The position numbers and the translations under genes were made by a program. From Solwaraspora sp. WMMD406 (GTDB lineage Bacteria > Actinomycetota > Actinomycetes > Mycobacteriales > Micromonosporaceae): 64,000 nt of DNA. The stretch spans positions 6,666,001 to 6,730,000 of the forward strand of contig NZ_JARUBF010000001.1 in NCBI RefSeq assembly GCF_029626025.1. Reading direction: 5' to 3'. The notes beneath the pieces are model-generated. The model searched no databases and was not told the origin of the DNA. It saw nothing but the letters and a program-made list of their open reading frames with translations. Below, piece by piece: positions 13,660 to 21,179 of the stretch; the first letter of the stretch is position 1; each line of letters starts with the position of its first letter.

Positions 13660-14964
13660 TCAGCCGAGCAGCCCGGCCGCGCGAACGGACCGCAACGACG
13701 GCTTGACCTGATGCGTCGGTCCCACCAGGCCGGCGACGGCATCGATCGTCTTGAGACCTTCGCCGGTGTTGTAGACGACCGTTTCCGCCTGCGGGTCGAG
13801 GTGCCCGCCCTCCACCAGCTTCTTCAGCACGGCCACCGTCACTCCGCCGGCGGTCTCGGCGAAGACCCCGGTGGTACGGGCCAGCAGCTGGATGCCGGCG
13901 CGGATCTCGTCGTCGTCGGCGTAGTCCATCCAGCCGCCGGTACGCCGGACCGCCTCGATGGCGTACAGGCCGGCGGCCGGGTCGCCGATGTTGAGCGACT
14001 TGGCGATCCCGGTCGGCTTGACCGGAACGATGGTGTCGGTGTCGGCGTGCAGCGCGGTGGCGATCGGGTTGCAGCCGGCGGACTGCGCGCCGAACACCCG
14101 CCAGCCGTTGGCCGGCGCCTCGACCAGTCCGATCTCGACCAGCTCGGCGAACGCCTTGTCGATCTTGGTCAGCAGTTCGCCACTGGCCATCGGGATCACC
14201 ACCTGCTCCGGGATCCGCCAGCCGAGCTGCTCGGCGACCTCGTACCCGAGGGTCTTGGAGCCCTCGGCGTAGTAGGGCCGGACGTTGACGTTGACGAACG
14301 CGGTGTCGGCGAACTCGTCGGTCTCCACCAGCTCGCCGCAGAGCCGGTTGACGTCGTCGTAGGAGCCCTCGATCGCGACCAGGTCGCCGCCGTACACCGC
14401 GGTGGTGACGATCTTGCCGGCTTCCAGGTCGCTGGGGACGAAGACGATCGACGGTACGCCGGCGCGGGCCGCGTGCGCGGCGACCGAGTTGGCCAGGTTA
14501 CCGGTGGAGGCACAGGCGAACCGGGAGAAACCGAGCGTACGGGCGGCGGTGAGGGCGACCGAGACGACCCGGTCCTTGAACGAGTGGGTCGGGTTGGCGC
14601 TGTCGTCCTTGACCCACAGCGGCGCCCGGATGCCGAGTTCGGCGGCGAGCGCGGCGGCGGAGATCAGCGGGGTCAGTCCAGGATCCAGGCTGATCCGGGT
14701 CGCCGGGTCCTGTCCGGCCGGCAGCAGCGGGGCGTACCGCCAGATGTTGGCCGGGCCCGCCTCGATGTCGGCCCGGGTGACCCGCGCGAGAGCCGCCGGG
14801 TCGTAGGCCACCTCCAGCGGCCCGAAACACTCGTAACAGGCGTGCTGCGCGACGAGCGGATACCGGGCGCCGCAACCACGGCAGACCAGGGCGCGCGCCG
14901 GGCTGGCGTCAGCGGTGCCGGCTGCGGATTCGGTGGTGGTGGTCGCGTCGATCAGTGACGTCAT
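13660..14964 (-). CDS. thrC: Threonine synthase
   Basis: 434-residue PLP enzyme converting O-phospho-L-homoserine to L-threonine and phosphate. A four-Cys zinc-ribbon-like N-terminus (C28, C31, C43, C46) precedes the fold. The PLP lysine is K130 in NPTHSFKDR, and the phosphate-binding STGNLANSVAA loop follows. This is the longer type with a rubredoxin-like N-terminus. The ATG at 14964 has SD sequence GAGGA just before it. A SAM-I riboswitch occupies the leader, tying threonine synthesis to the methionine/SAM branch that uses the same precursor. Confidence 0.97.
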   Translation of the reverse strand: MTSLIDATTTTESAAGTADASPARALVCRGCGARYPLVAQHACYECFGPLEVAYDPAALARVTRADIEAGPANIWRYAPLLPAGQDPATRISLDPGLTPLISAAALAAELGIRAPLWVKDDSANPTHSFKDRVVSVALTAARTLGFSRFACASTGNLANSVAAHAARAGVPSIVFVPSDLEAGKIVTTAVYGGDLVAIEGSYDDVNRLCGELVETDEFADTAFVNVNVRPYYAEGSKTLGYEVAEQLGWRIPEQVVIPMASGELLTKIDKAFAELVEIGLVEAPANGWRVFGAQSAGCNPIATALHADTDTIVPVKPTGIAKSLNIGDPAAGLYAIEAVRRTGGWMDYADDDEIRAGIQLLARTTGVFAETAGGVTVAVLKKLVEGGHLDPQAETVVYNTGEGLKTIDAVAGLVGPTHQVKPSLRSVRAAGLLG

Positions 14965-14966
14965 GC

Positions 14967-14977
14967 GAGGAGTCCTC
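14967..14977 (-). promoter_or_regulatory. Palindrome GAGGACTCCTC covering the thrC ribosome-binding site
   Basis: Minus-strand GAGGA-C-TCCTC, in which GAGGA is the Shine-Dalgarno sequence of thrC and TCCTC could pair with it in another conformation. It touches the 3' strand of the riboswitch P1 helix, so translation-level switching is plausible. Confidence 0.5.
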
Positions 14978-15111
14978 TCATCTTTCCCCTACGCCGCGCG
15001 GTGCGGTGGGGACGGAATTGGCACCTGCCCTGCCTGGCGACTCTGCGTCGAGTCGCGCGGGGTGGTTGCCGGGGCTTCGTCGGGCCGTGTCCCTCTGCCC
15101 CTCTGGATGAG
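14977..15111 (-). ncRNA. SAM-I (S-box) riboswitch upstream of thrC
   Basis: The minus strand carries the S-box core: P1 5' strand CTCATC (15111-15106), AGAGGG..GAGGGAC, the kink-turn/pseudoknot segment CGACGAAGCCC followed by CGGCAACC, a P3 hairpin CGACTC/GAGTCG, then GGTGCCAATTCC, a P4 helix CCCC/GGGG, and P1 3' strand GATGAG (14982-14977). Conserved elements occur in the right order and spacing. It binds S-adenosylmethionine. It ends directly at the thrC ribosome site rather than at a U-tract terminator, which points to translational control. Confidence 0.93.
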
Positions 15112-15394
15112 GTATTCAGTTGTTTCGAGCAAGTGTACGGGCGGCCGGCAGGCAGCTCACCTCCTGATCCCAGGGTGTGAGCAAACCCGCACCCATCGGT
15201 GCCGGTACGTCCGGCCCGCCGGAGAAGCGGCCGAGCAGCGGCGGACAGCTGCCAGAAAACTGCCGGAAACCTGACGTCCATTTCTCGCTCAGCATGGTCA
15301 GCCGGACGGCATTCGAGACCCGTACGGGTGGTTTGCGTCTCACCAACGGGCCGTTATAGTCACCGAATTCCGGAGTTCAGGAACGGGGTAAACG

Positions 15395-16273
15395 GTGACG
15401 AACGGTCGTATGTGTCCGGTATGTCGACGGTCGGTCGACCAGTTCGAGCCCGGCCCCCGCAACCGGCCCGACGCCCGCTGCGGCGGCTGCCAGAGCCTCG
15501 AACGGCACCGGTTCCTGGCCCTGCTGCTGCACGCGCACGCACCGACGATCACCTCCGCCGGCCTGCTCGTCGACATCGCCCCCAGCCGGCAGACCAGCGG
15601 CCTGTTCCACAAGCCGCTGCGACCGAAACGCTACGTCCGGATGGATTTCGACCCCGGCGCGGACGGCCGCGACGTCGACGTGCAGGCCAGCCTCACCGAC
15701 CTGCCGTTCCGGTCCGGTGCCGCCGACGTGGTGATCTGCTACCACGTGCTCGAACACATCCCCGACGACGCCACCGCGATGAAGGAACTGCACCGGGTGC
15801 TCGCACCCGGTGGCATGGCGTTCGTGCAGGTGCCGTTCCATCCCGGTCGGGCCACCGACGAAGACCCGTCGGCACCGACCGAGGAACGCATCCGGCGGTT
15901 CGGCCAGGCCGACCACGTCCGGGCGTACGGCGACGACTTCGAAACCCGGCTGCGCGCCGCCGGCCTGGAAATCGTCCGGATCACCCCACGCGAGATCGCC
16001 GGTAGCGCCGGAGTCGAGCTCTACCGGCTGCAGCCCGAGGAGGCGACCTGGCTGGTGTGGCCCGCCGGCGCCGACCGGCCCGCCTTCGATGCCAAGTCGC
16101 TGCGGCGCACCATCCGCGACCAGGTACGCGCCGACTCCCGGCCGACGCCCGCCCCGTCGGTCCCCACCCAGTCCCGCCGGCCACGGCCGATGTCGGCCCG
16201 GCTCCGCTGGGCGGCCACCCACCCGCTGGAAGCCACCCGCCGGGTGACCCGCCGGATCTCCGGCGGACGCTGA
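15395..16273 (+). CDS. Class I SAM-dependent methyltransferase with zinc-finger-like N-terminus
   Basis: 292-residue protein. CPVC and CGGC near residues 7 and 29 form a four-Cys cluster typical of one methyltransferase group that also has the ERHR motif seen here (SLERHRFLALLL). The Methyltransf_11 core follows: LLVDIAPS (weak motif I), SLTDLPFRSGAADVVICYHVLEHIPDD.. and LHRVLAPGGMAFVQVPF. The basic, proline-rich C-terminal tail is about 60 residues. The substrate is unknown. The GTG start at 15395 is preceded by GGGGTAA. It is divergent from thrC. Confidence 0.82.
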   Translation: MTNGRMCPVCRRSVDQFEPGPRNRPDARCGGCQSLERHRFLALLLHAHAPTITSAGLLVDIAPSRQTSGLFHKPLRPKRYVRMDFDPGADGRDVDVQASLTDLPFRSGAADVVICYHVLEHIPDDATAMKELHRVLAPGGMAFVQVPFHPGRATDEDPSAPTEERIRRFGQADHVRAYGDDFETRLRAAGLEIVRITPREIAGSAGVELYRLQPEEATWLVWPAGADRPAFDAKSLRRTIRDQVRADSRPTPAPSVPTQSRRPRPMSARLRWAATHPLEATRRVTRRISGGR

Positions 16274-16301
16274 CCACCGGCTGACCGGCTGACCTGCCAG
16301 G

Positions 16302-17108
16302 TCAGCCGGCGGCGCGCAGGGCCACGTCGACGACCGCGAGCACCTCGTCGACGATCCCCGGCGGGGCGGCGATCGTCGCGGACGAGTCCAGGGTGTGCGG
16401 CGTACCGTCGACGTCCACGACAGCCGCGCCGGCCTCCCGGGCGATCAGCGTGCCGGCCGCCATATCCCACGGCTTGTTCGACAACGCGATCGACACGTCG
16501 GTCCGCCCGTCCGCCACCCAGACCAGGTCGATCGCGGCCGAACCGAGCATCCGTACCCGCAGGGCGTCGCGGGCGACGCCCTCGGCGAGGGCGAACCGGG
16601 CCGCGTTGCGCCGCTGCGCGTCCTCGCCGACCGCGTAGTCCCCGAGGTTGACCATGGCGTCGTGCAGCCGGGCCGCGTCACGGATCCGGATCGGCCGGCC
16701 GTCGCGGTGCGCGCCACCACCGGCCGTCGCGGTGTAGCGGCCGGCCAGGAACGGCAACTCGACCACGCCGAGCACCGGACGCCGGTCGCGGACCAGCCCC
16801 AACGACACCCCACACAGCGGTACGCCGTGCGCGAAGTTGACCGTACCGTCGATCGGGTCCAGCACCCACTGCTCGCCGTCGCCGACGCCCGACGTCCCTT
16901 CTTCCTCGCCGAGGAACCCGATGTGCGGGGTCGCCTCGGCGAGGAAGGCCCGCAGGTCTCGTTCCACGGCGAGATCGACCTCGGAGGCGTAGTCCCGGTC
17001 GCCCTTGCCGGAAAGCTGTCCCGGATCGCGGGTGCGCATCAGCTCGGTCCCGCGTGCGGTGGCCCGTACGGCGATGGCGAGCAGATCGTCGAGAGAGTCG
17101 ATAGCCAT
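16302..17108 (-). CDS. Inositol monophosphatase family phosphatase
   Basis: 268-residue metal-dependent sugar-phosphate phosphatase. The motifs are complete: GEEEG (E68-E70), WVLDPIDGTVNF (D84, D87) and NKPWDMAAGTLIAREAGA. This fits inositol-1-phosphatase, which in actinobacteria feeds mycothiol and phosphatidylinositol synthesis, but histidinol-phosphatase HisN and related enzymes share the motifs and cannot be excluded. Start ATG 17108. Confidence 0.9.
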   Translation of the reverse strand: MAIDSLDDLLAIAVRATARGTELMRTRDPGQLSGKGDRDYASEVDLAVERDLRAFLAEATPHIGFLGEEEGTSGVGDGEQWVLDPIDGTVNFAHGVPLCGVSLGLVRDRRPVLGVVELPFLAGRYTATAGGGAHRDGRPIRIRDAARLHDAMVNLGDYAVGEDAQRRNAARFALAEGVARDALRVRMLGSAAIDLVWVADGRTDVSIALSNKPWDMAAGTLIAREAGAAVVDVDGTPHTLDSSATIAAPPGIVDEVLAVVDVALRAAG

Positions 17109-17155
17109 GCCGGCAGCCTAGGCCGGCTGGCCGACGGCGGGCCGGACCGCGGTGG

Positions 17156-17416
17156 TCAGAAGCTGGCCGCGTACCCCCGGCTCGACTCGATCGCGCTCTG
17201 CGCCAGCGCCGCCGCCTCGGCCAACTTCTGCTTGGCCTGTTCCACCTTGGCGATCGTCTCGGCGACCTGGGAGTGGCTGGACCCGCTGGTGATCGCCCGC
17301 AGCGCCGCCCCGCTGCTGCTCAACGCCTCGGCGCTGGACCGGATCGCCCCCACCTGCTGACCGACCTCGTCGCTGAACCGGGCAACCCCCGCCTTGACCT
17401 CTTCGACCGAACTCAC
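17156..17416 (-). CDS. Small helical protein of unknown function
   Basis: 86-residue, probably all-helical protein rich in Ala, Ser, Glu and Lys (VSSVEEVKAGVARFSDEVGQ.., QVAETIAKVEQAKQKLAEAA). The length and heptad-like pattern resemble WXG100-like or coiled-coil small proteins of actinobacteria, but there is no WxG motif. The GTG at 17416 follows GGGGAGG by eight bases, which supports expression. It sits 47 bases upstream of the inositol-monophosphatase-family gene in the same direction and may be co-transcribed. Confidence 0.65.
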   Translation of the reverse strand: MSSVEEVKAGVARFSDEVGQQVGAIRSSAEALSSSGAALRAITSGSSHSQVAETIAKVEQAKQKLAEAAALAQSAIESSRGYAASF

Positions 17417-17529
17417 GCCGGCATCCTCCCCATCGGACTGTCGTCTACCGCTGCGACGGTACCCGACGCCGGCCACCGCCCCGGCACGACGGGTTACCGA
17501 CCGTGTCGGCGTACGGAATGATGGCGCAC

Positions 17530-18354
17530 ATGACGACGACGGCGGCGGTGTGGCGGGCGGCGGATGTGCGGCGGCGGCTCGCCCTGCTCCTGCGCTTCGG
17601 CTGGATCGAGGCGAAGTCGTGCGGATTCGCGGTCGCCGTCTTCACCTGTCTGGCGCTGACGTCGGTCGTTCCGCTGCCGATCCCCCGGTACGACGCCCTG
17701 CTGATCTGCATGGTCGTCGTCACGGTCGGGCTGTGGCGGGTCGGCTGGGAGACCGGCCGTGAGGTCGCGGTGATAGCCGGCTTCCACCTGGTCGGGCTGG
17801 CGTTGGAGTTGTACAAGGTGCGGGTCGGTTCCTGGTCGTACCCGGAGGACGCGGTCACCAAGATCGCCGGGGTGCCGCTCTACTCCGGGTTCATGTACGC
17901 GGCCGTCGGCTCCTACATCTGTCAAGCGTGGCGGCGGTTCGACCTGCGGGTCACCGGCTACCCGGCGGTCACGGTCACCGTGCTGGCCGTCGCCGTGTAC
18001 GCCAACTTCTTCACCCACCACAACCTGCCCGACGCCCGCTGGGTGCTCGCCGCGCTGCTGCTGGTCGCGCTGCGGCGTACCTGGGTGTATTTCACCGTCG
18101 ACGACGCCCGGCTGCGGATGCCGCTGGCGCTGGCGTTCGTGCTGATCGGGTTCTTCCTGTGGGTCGCGGAGAACATCGCGACGTTCCTCGGTGCCTGGAC
18201 CTACCCGGACCAGCAGCACGTCTGGACGTTCGTGCACGCCAGCAAGTTCGGCTCCTGGTCGCTGTTGGTGACGCTGTCGTTCGTCCTGGTCGCGACGGTC
18301 AAGGCGGCCGAAGGCCGGTTGTACGGCGACCGCCCCCGCCCCACCGTCACCTGA
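17530..18354 (+). CDS. DUF817 integral membrane protein
   Basis: 274-residue protein of the DUF817 family with about eight hydrophobic segments. Recognisable family stretches are LELYKVRVGSWSYPE, GVPLYSGFMYAAVGSYICQA, YANFFTHHNLPDARW and GAWTYPDQQHVWTFVHASK. Function is not established. The conserved polar residues within membrane segments suggest an enzyme or carrier. ATG codons at 17518, 17521 and 17530 are all possible, and 17530 is chosen from the family N-terminus. Confidence 0.83.
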   Translation: MTTTAAVWRAADVRRRLALLLRFGWIEAKSCGFAVAVFTCLALTSVVPLPIPRYDALLICMVVVTVGLWRVGWETGREVAVIAGFHLVGLALELYKVRVGSWSYPEDAVTKIAGVPLYSGFMYAAVGSYICQAWRRFDLRVTGYPAVTVTVLAVAVYANFFTHHNLPDARWVLAALLLVALRRTWVYFTVDDARLRMPLALAFVLIGFFLWVAENIATFLGAWTYPDQQHVWTFVHASKFGSWSLLVTLSFVLVATVKAAEGRLYGDRPRPTVT

Positions 18355-18366
18355 CCGTGGGGCGGG
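18335..18366. terminator. Hairpin over the end of the DUF817 gene
   Basis: 10-bp perfect inverted repeat CCCGCCCCAC (18335-18344) / GTGGGGCGGG (18357-18366) with a 12-base loop that contains the DUF817 stop codon. It lies between convergent genes. Confidence 0.45.
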
Positions 18367-18395
18367 CTGCGACTACTTGCCGCTGATCTTGACGG

Positions 18396-20171
18396 CTACT
18401 CCCACCTGATCTTGACGCAGTTGCCGGTGGTGTAGCTGCCGTTGTCGTGCTGCGCCAGGTTGTGGTTGGAGCTGGCGATCCGGGCGCACACCTTCGGTTG
18501 GTCACCGATCGCGTTGACGAAGGCCGGGTCGTCGGTCCAGATCACCGACGGTTCCTCGTCTTCGACGTACCAGAAGCCCTGCTGCGCGGACGGGACGTGC
18601 GCACCCATGATCTCGTCCGGCGGGTTGGTGCCGTCGCTGCCGTAGATGTGCAGATGCCAGCCGCCCTGGACCGAGGGCTCGTTGTCGCCGAACTCCGCCT
18701 CGTACTCGATGGTCAGCCGGCCCTCGGCGACCCGCGCCGAGGTGAGACACACCCAGGTCCAGTTGCTCTTGATCTCGTCGGTGCACTGCTCGTCCGCCGG
18801 CACCTCGGGCACGACCGGCTCGGTCGGCTCCGGCTCCGCCACCAAAGTCGGCTCGCCGGTACCCGCGGCGACCTGCTGCCCGTCACCGCCGTCATCGTTG
18901 TTGCTGGTCACCGCGTAGGTCACGCCGGCTCCGGCGAGCAGAACCACCAGTACCGCCCCGGCCACGATCAGTGGACCACGTCCGCGCTTGGCCGGCGACG
19001 TGTCCGACCGACGCGGCGGCGGGCCGCCGGAGTCGCCGGCCGGAACCGATCCGGCCGAGGCGAACGTCTCGGTGGACGACGGGTAGGTCGACCCGACGCT
19101 CGCGCGTGCCGAACCACCGCTACCGGCCGTGCCGGTCCTGCCGTCGGCACCGACCGAGGCGACCCCGGTGGACGGCGCCGCACGGTAGGTCGCCGGGGTC
19201 GCCGGGGACACCGGGGCGGGTGCCGGCACCGGCTGCGTGGGTGGGACCCGGTAGGTCGCCGTGGACGCGGTCGCCGCCGGCGCACCCGGCATCCCGGACG
19301 CCGGCATCGGCGGCTGCCCGCCCGTCCCGCCCCGCCCGGCGATTCCCTGGCTGGCCAGCCAGGCCGCGCCGAGCGATACCGAGTACTTCGGATGCGCGTC
19401 GACCGCCACCGGCCGGCCCAGCTCCGAGCCGACCAGCTGGGCGACGATCGGCATCCGGGACGAACCGCCGACGAGCAGCACCGAGTGCAGCTGCTCCGGC
19501 GCGCAGCCGGCGGACCGGACGGCCCGGTGCAGCGCCTCGATGGAGCCGTGCAGCACCGGGCGGACCATCGCCTCCAGCTCGGCGCGGGTGAGGCGGATCT
19601 CGGTGGAGATGTTGGGCAGCAGCACCGGGATGGACGTGTCGGTGTCCGACGACAGCGCCTCCTTGGCCTGGACGCACTCGTCGCGCAGCCGCGCCACGGC
19701 GGCGATCGCGGCGGGGTCGTCCTCGTCGAGCTCTTCGAGCTTGCCGCCGAGCGCGGTACGGACGTGGTTGAAGACTGCGGCGTCGAAGTCGATGCCGCCG
19801 AGCCGTTCGATACCTTCCGGCTGGCCCAGGATCTCGAACCCGGTCGGGGTCTTGCGCAGCACCGCCGCGTCGAAGGTGCCGCCGCCCAGGTCGTACACGG
19901 CCACCACGGCACCGGGTTCGATCCGCTGCTGCTCGGCGTAGTTGACCGCCGCCGCTTCCGGCTCCGAGGTGTAGCTGACCGGCAGGTCGAGGTTCGCCAT
20001 CCGGACCGCCTGGCGAAGCAGGTCCAACTTGTACGGACCCCAGTTCGCCGGGTGGGAGACGCAGATGCTGGCGGGTGGGCCGCCTTCGCGCCGGGCGACC
20101 TCGTCGACCACGGATCGGAGCAGGCGTGCCATCAGCGCCTCGGCGGACCAAGGGGGACATCCCCGCGCCAT
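18396..20171 (-). pseudogene. N-terminally truncated Hsp70-like protein with transmembrane C-terminus
   Basis: The open frame (591 codons) enters the Hsp70 ATPase fold in the middle: PWSAEALMARLLRSV, VSHPANWGPYK, the phosphate-2 motif VYDLGGGTFDAAVL and the adenosine motif LVGGSSRMPIV are present. The N-terminal lobe with the phosphate-1 loop (DxGTT), roughly 100 residues in homologues, is missing. There is no room for it, because the neighbouring permease gene ends 100 bp upstream. After a Pro/Ala/Thr-rich linker there is one membrane segment (LIVAGAVLVVLLAGAGVTYAV) and an extracellular domain with paired cysteines. It is probably a remnant of a membrane-bound actin-fold protein. A shortened but expressed protein is possible. 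Confidence 0.7.
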
Positions 20172-20214
20172 CCCCTAACCGCCGGGCCGGTGCGCCGGAC
20201 CGGCGTCGCCGGCC

Positions 20215-20282
20215 CACGCCGGTCACCTCGTCACGCCGGTCACCTCGTCAGGCCGGTGACCTCGTCACGCCGGTCACGACGT
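20215..20282. repeat. Four tandem 17-bp repeats (CACGCCGGTCACCTCGT)
   Basis: Units start at 20215, 20232, 20249 and 20266. The first two are identical and the others differ at two positions each. The last unit includes the final codons and stop of the ABC permease. The array lies exactly between that gene and the truncated Hsp70-like frame. Confidence 0.9.
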
Positions 20283-21179
20283 CACGTCCTTGCGGGTAAA
20301 CCGCCAGAAGGCCAGGGACAGGAAGACCGTCGCGTACGCCAACGCCGACACGCAGCCGCGTACGACATCGTCGGTCTGCGTCGGCGTCGACAGCAGCCCC
20401 AGCCAGGCACCGCTGAAATGAGTCGGCAGGAACTCCCGCAGCACGCCGAGGGCGGTGATCTGGTCCAGGATGCTGGACAGGATCCACAGCAGCACCGCGC
20501 CACCCACCGCGCCGAGCGCCGCGTCGGTCGACACCGACAGCAGGAACGCCAACGACGCCACGATCAGCAACACCACCGCCAGGTAGCCCAGGATGGCGAG
20601 CAACCGCAGCACCCCTTCGCCGGCCGGGATCTCGGCGGCCACCGTCGAGCGCAGCGGCGACCAGCCGTACCGCAGCGTGCCGACCAGCAACGCGGTGCCG
20701 GCCAGCAGCACGATCGACAATCCCGAGTACGCCAACGCGACGAGCAGCTTCACTGCCAGCAGCCGGGACCGGGGCACCGGTACGGCCAACAGATAGCGCA
20801 GACTCCCCCAGCTCGCCTCACTGGCCACTGTGTCGCCGCAGAACAGCGCCACCGCCACCACCAGCAGAAACGTCGACGACACCAGGATGGTGAAGAGGGT
20901 GAAGTTGAGCCCACCGGAGGTCGCCAGGTCGACCAGGCTGCCGAACTCACCGCCACCGTTGTCGTCGTCGTCACCGGAATCGAACTCGAAGGCGATCAGC
21001 ACGATCAGCGGCAACAGCACCATGAACCCGAGCGTCAACTGGGTCCGGCGGCGCGCCGCCTGTCGGCGTACCTCGGCCCACAACGGCAAGGTGGCGCGGG
21101 CCCGGTAGCCGGCGGCGGCGCCGGACGGGTCGACCGGCCGGTCCGGCTGCCGCGTATCCGGTGCTTCGACGGTAGCCAT
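20274..21179 (-). CDS. ABC-2 type transporter permease
   Basis: 301-residue membrane protein with six hydrophobic segments and the layout of an ABC-2 exporter permease. A soluble N-terminus is followed by LTLGFMVLLPLIVLIAF, then an acidic external loop (FDSGDDDDNGGG). The cytoplasmic EASWGSLRYLLAVPVPRSRLL segment is typical. Its ATG overlaps the stop of the hydrolase/ATPase fusion (TGATG), so the two are translationally coupled and should form one transporter. The cargo is unknown. Confidence 0.88.
   Translation of the reverse strand: MATVEAPDTRQPDRPVDPSGAAAGYRARATLPLWAEVRRQAARRRTQLTLGFMVLLPLIVLIAFEFDSGDDDDNGGGEFGSLVDLATSGGLNFTLFTILVSSTFLLVVAVALFCGDTVASEASWGSLRYLLAVPVPRSRLLAVKLLVALAYSGLSIVLLAGTALLVGTLRYGWSPLRSTVAAEIPAGEGVLRLLAILGYLAVVLLIVASLAFLLSVSTDAALGAVGGAVLLWILSSILDQITALGVLREFLPTHFSGAWLGLLSTPTQTDDVVRGCVSALAYATVFLSLAFWRFTRKDVTS

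Noticed and set aside
14977..15111. SAM-IV instead of SAM-I riboswitch
   Set aside because: The GAGGGAC / CGACGAAGCCC kink-turn segment and the P3-P4 order fit SAM-I. The SAM-IV P2 and extra-helix pattern were not seen.
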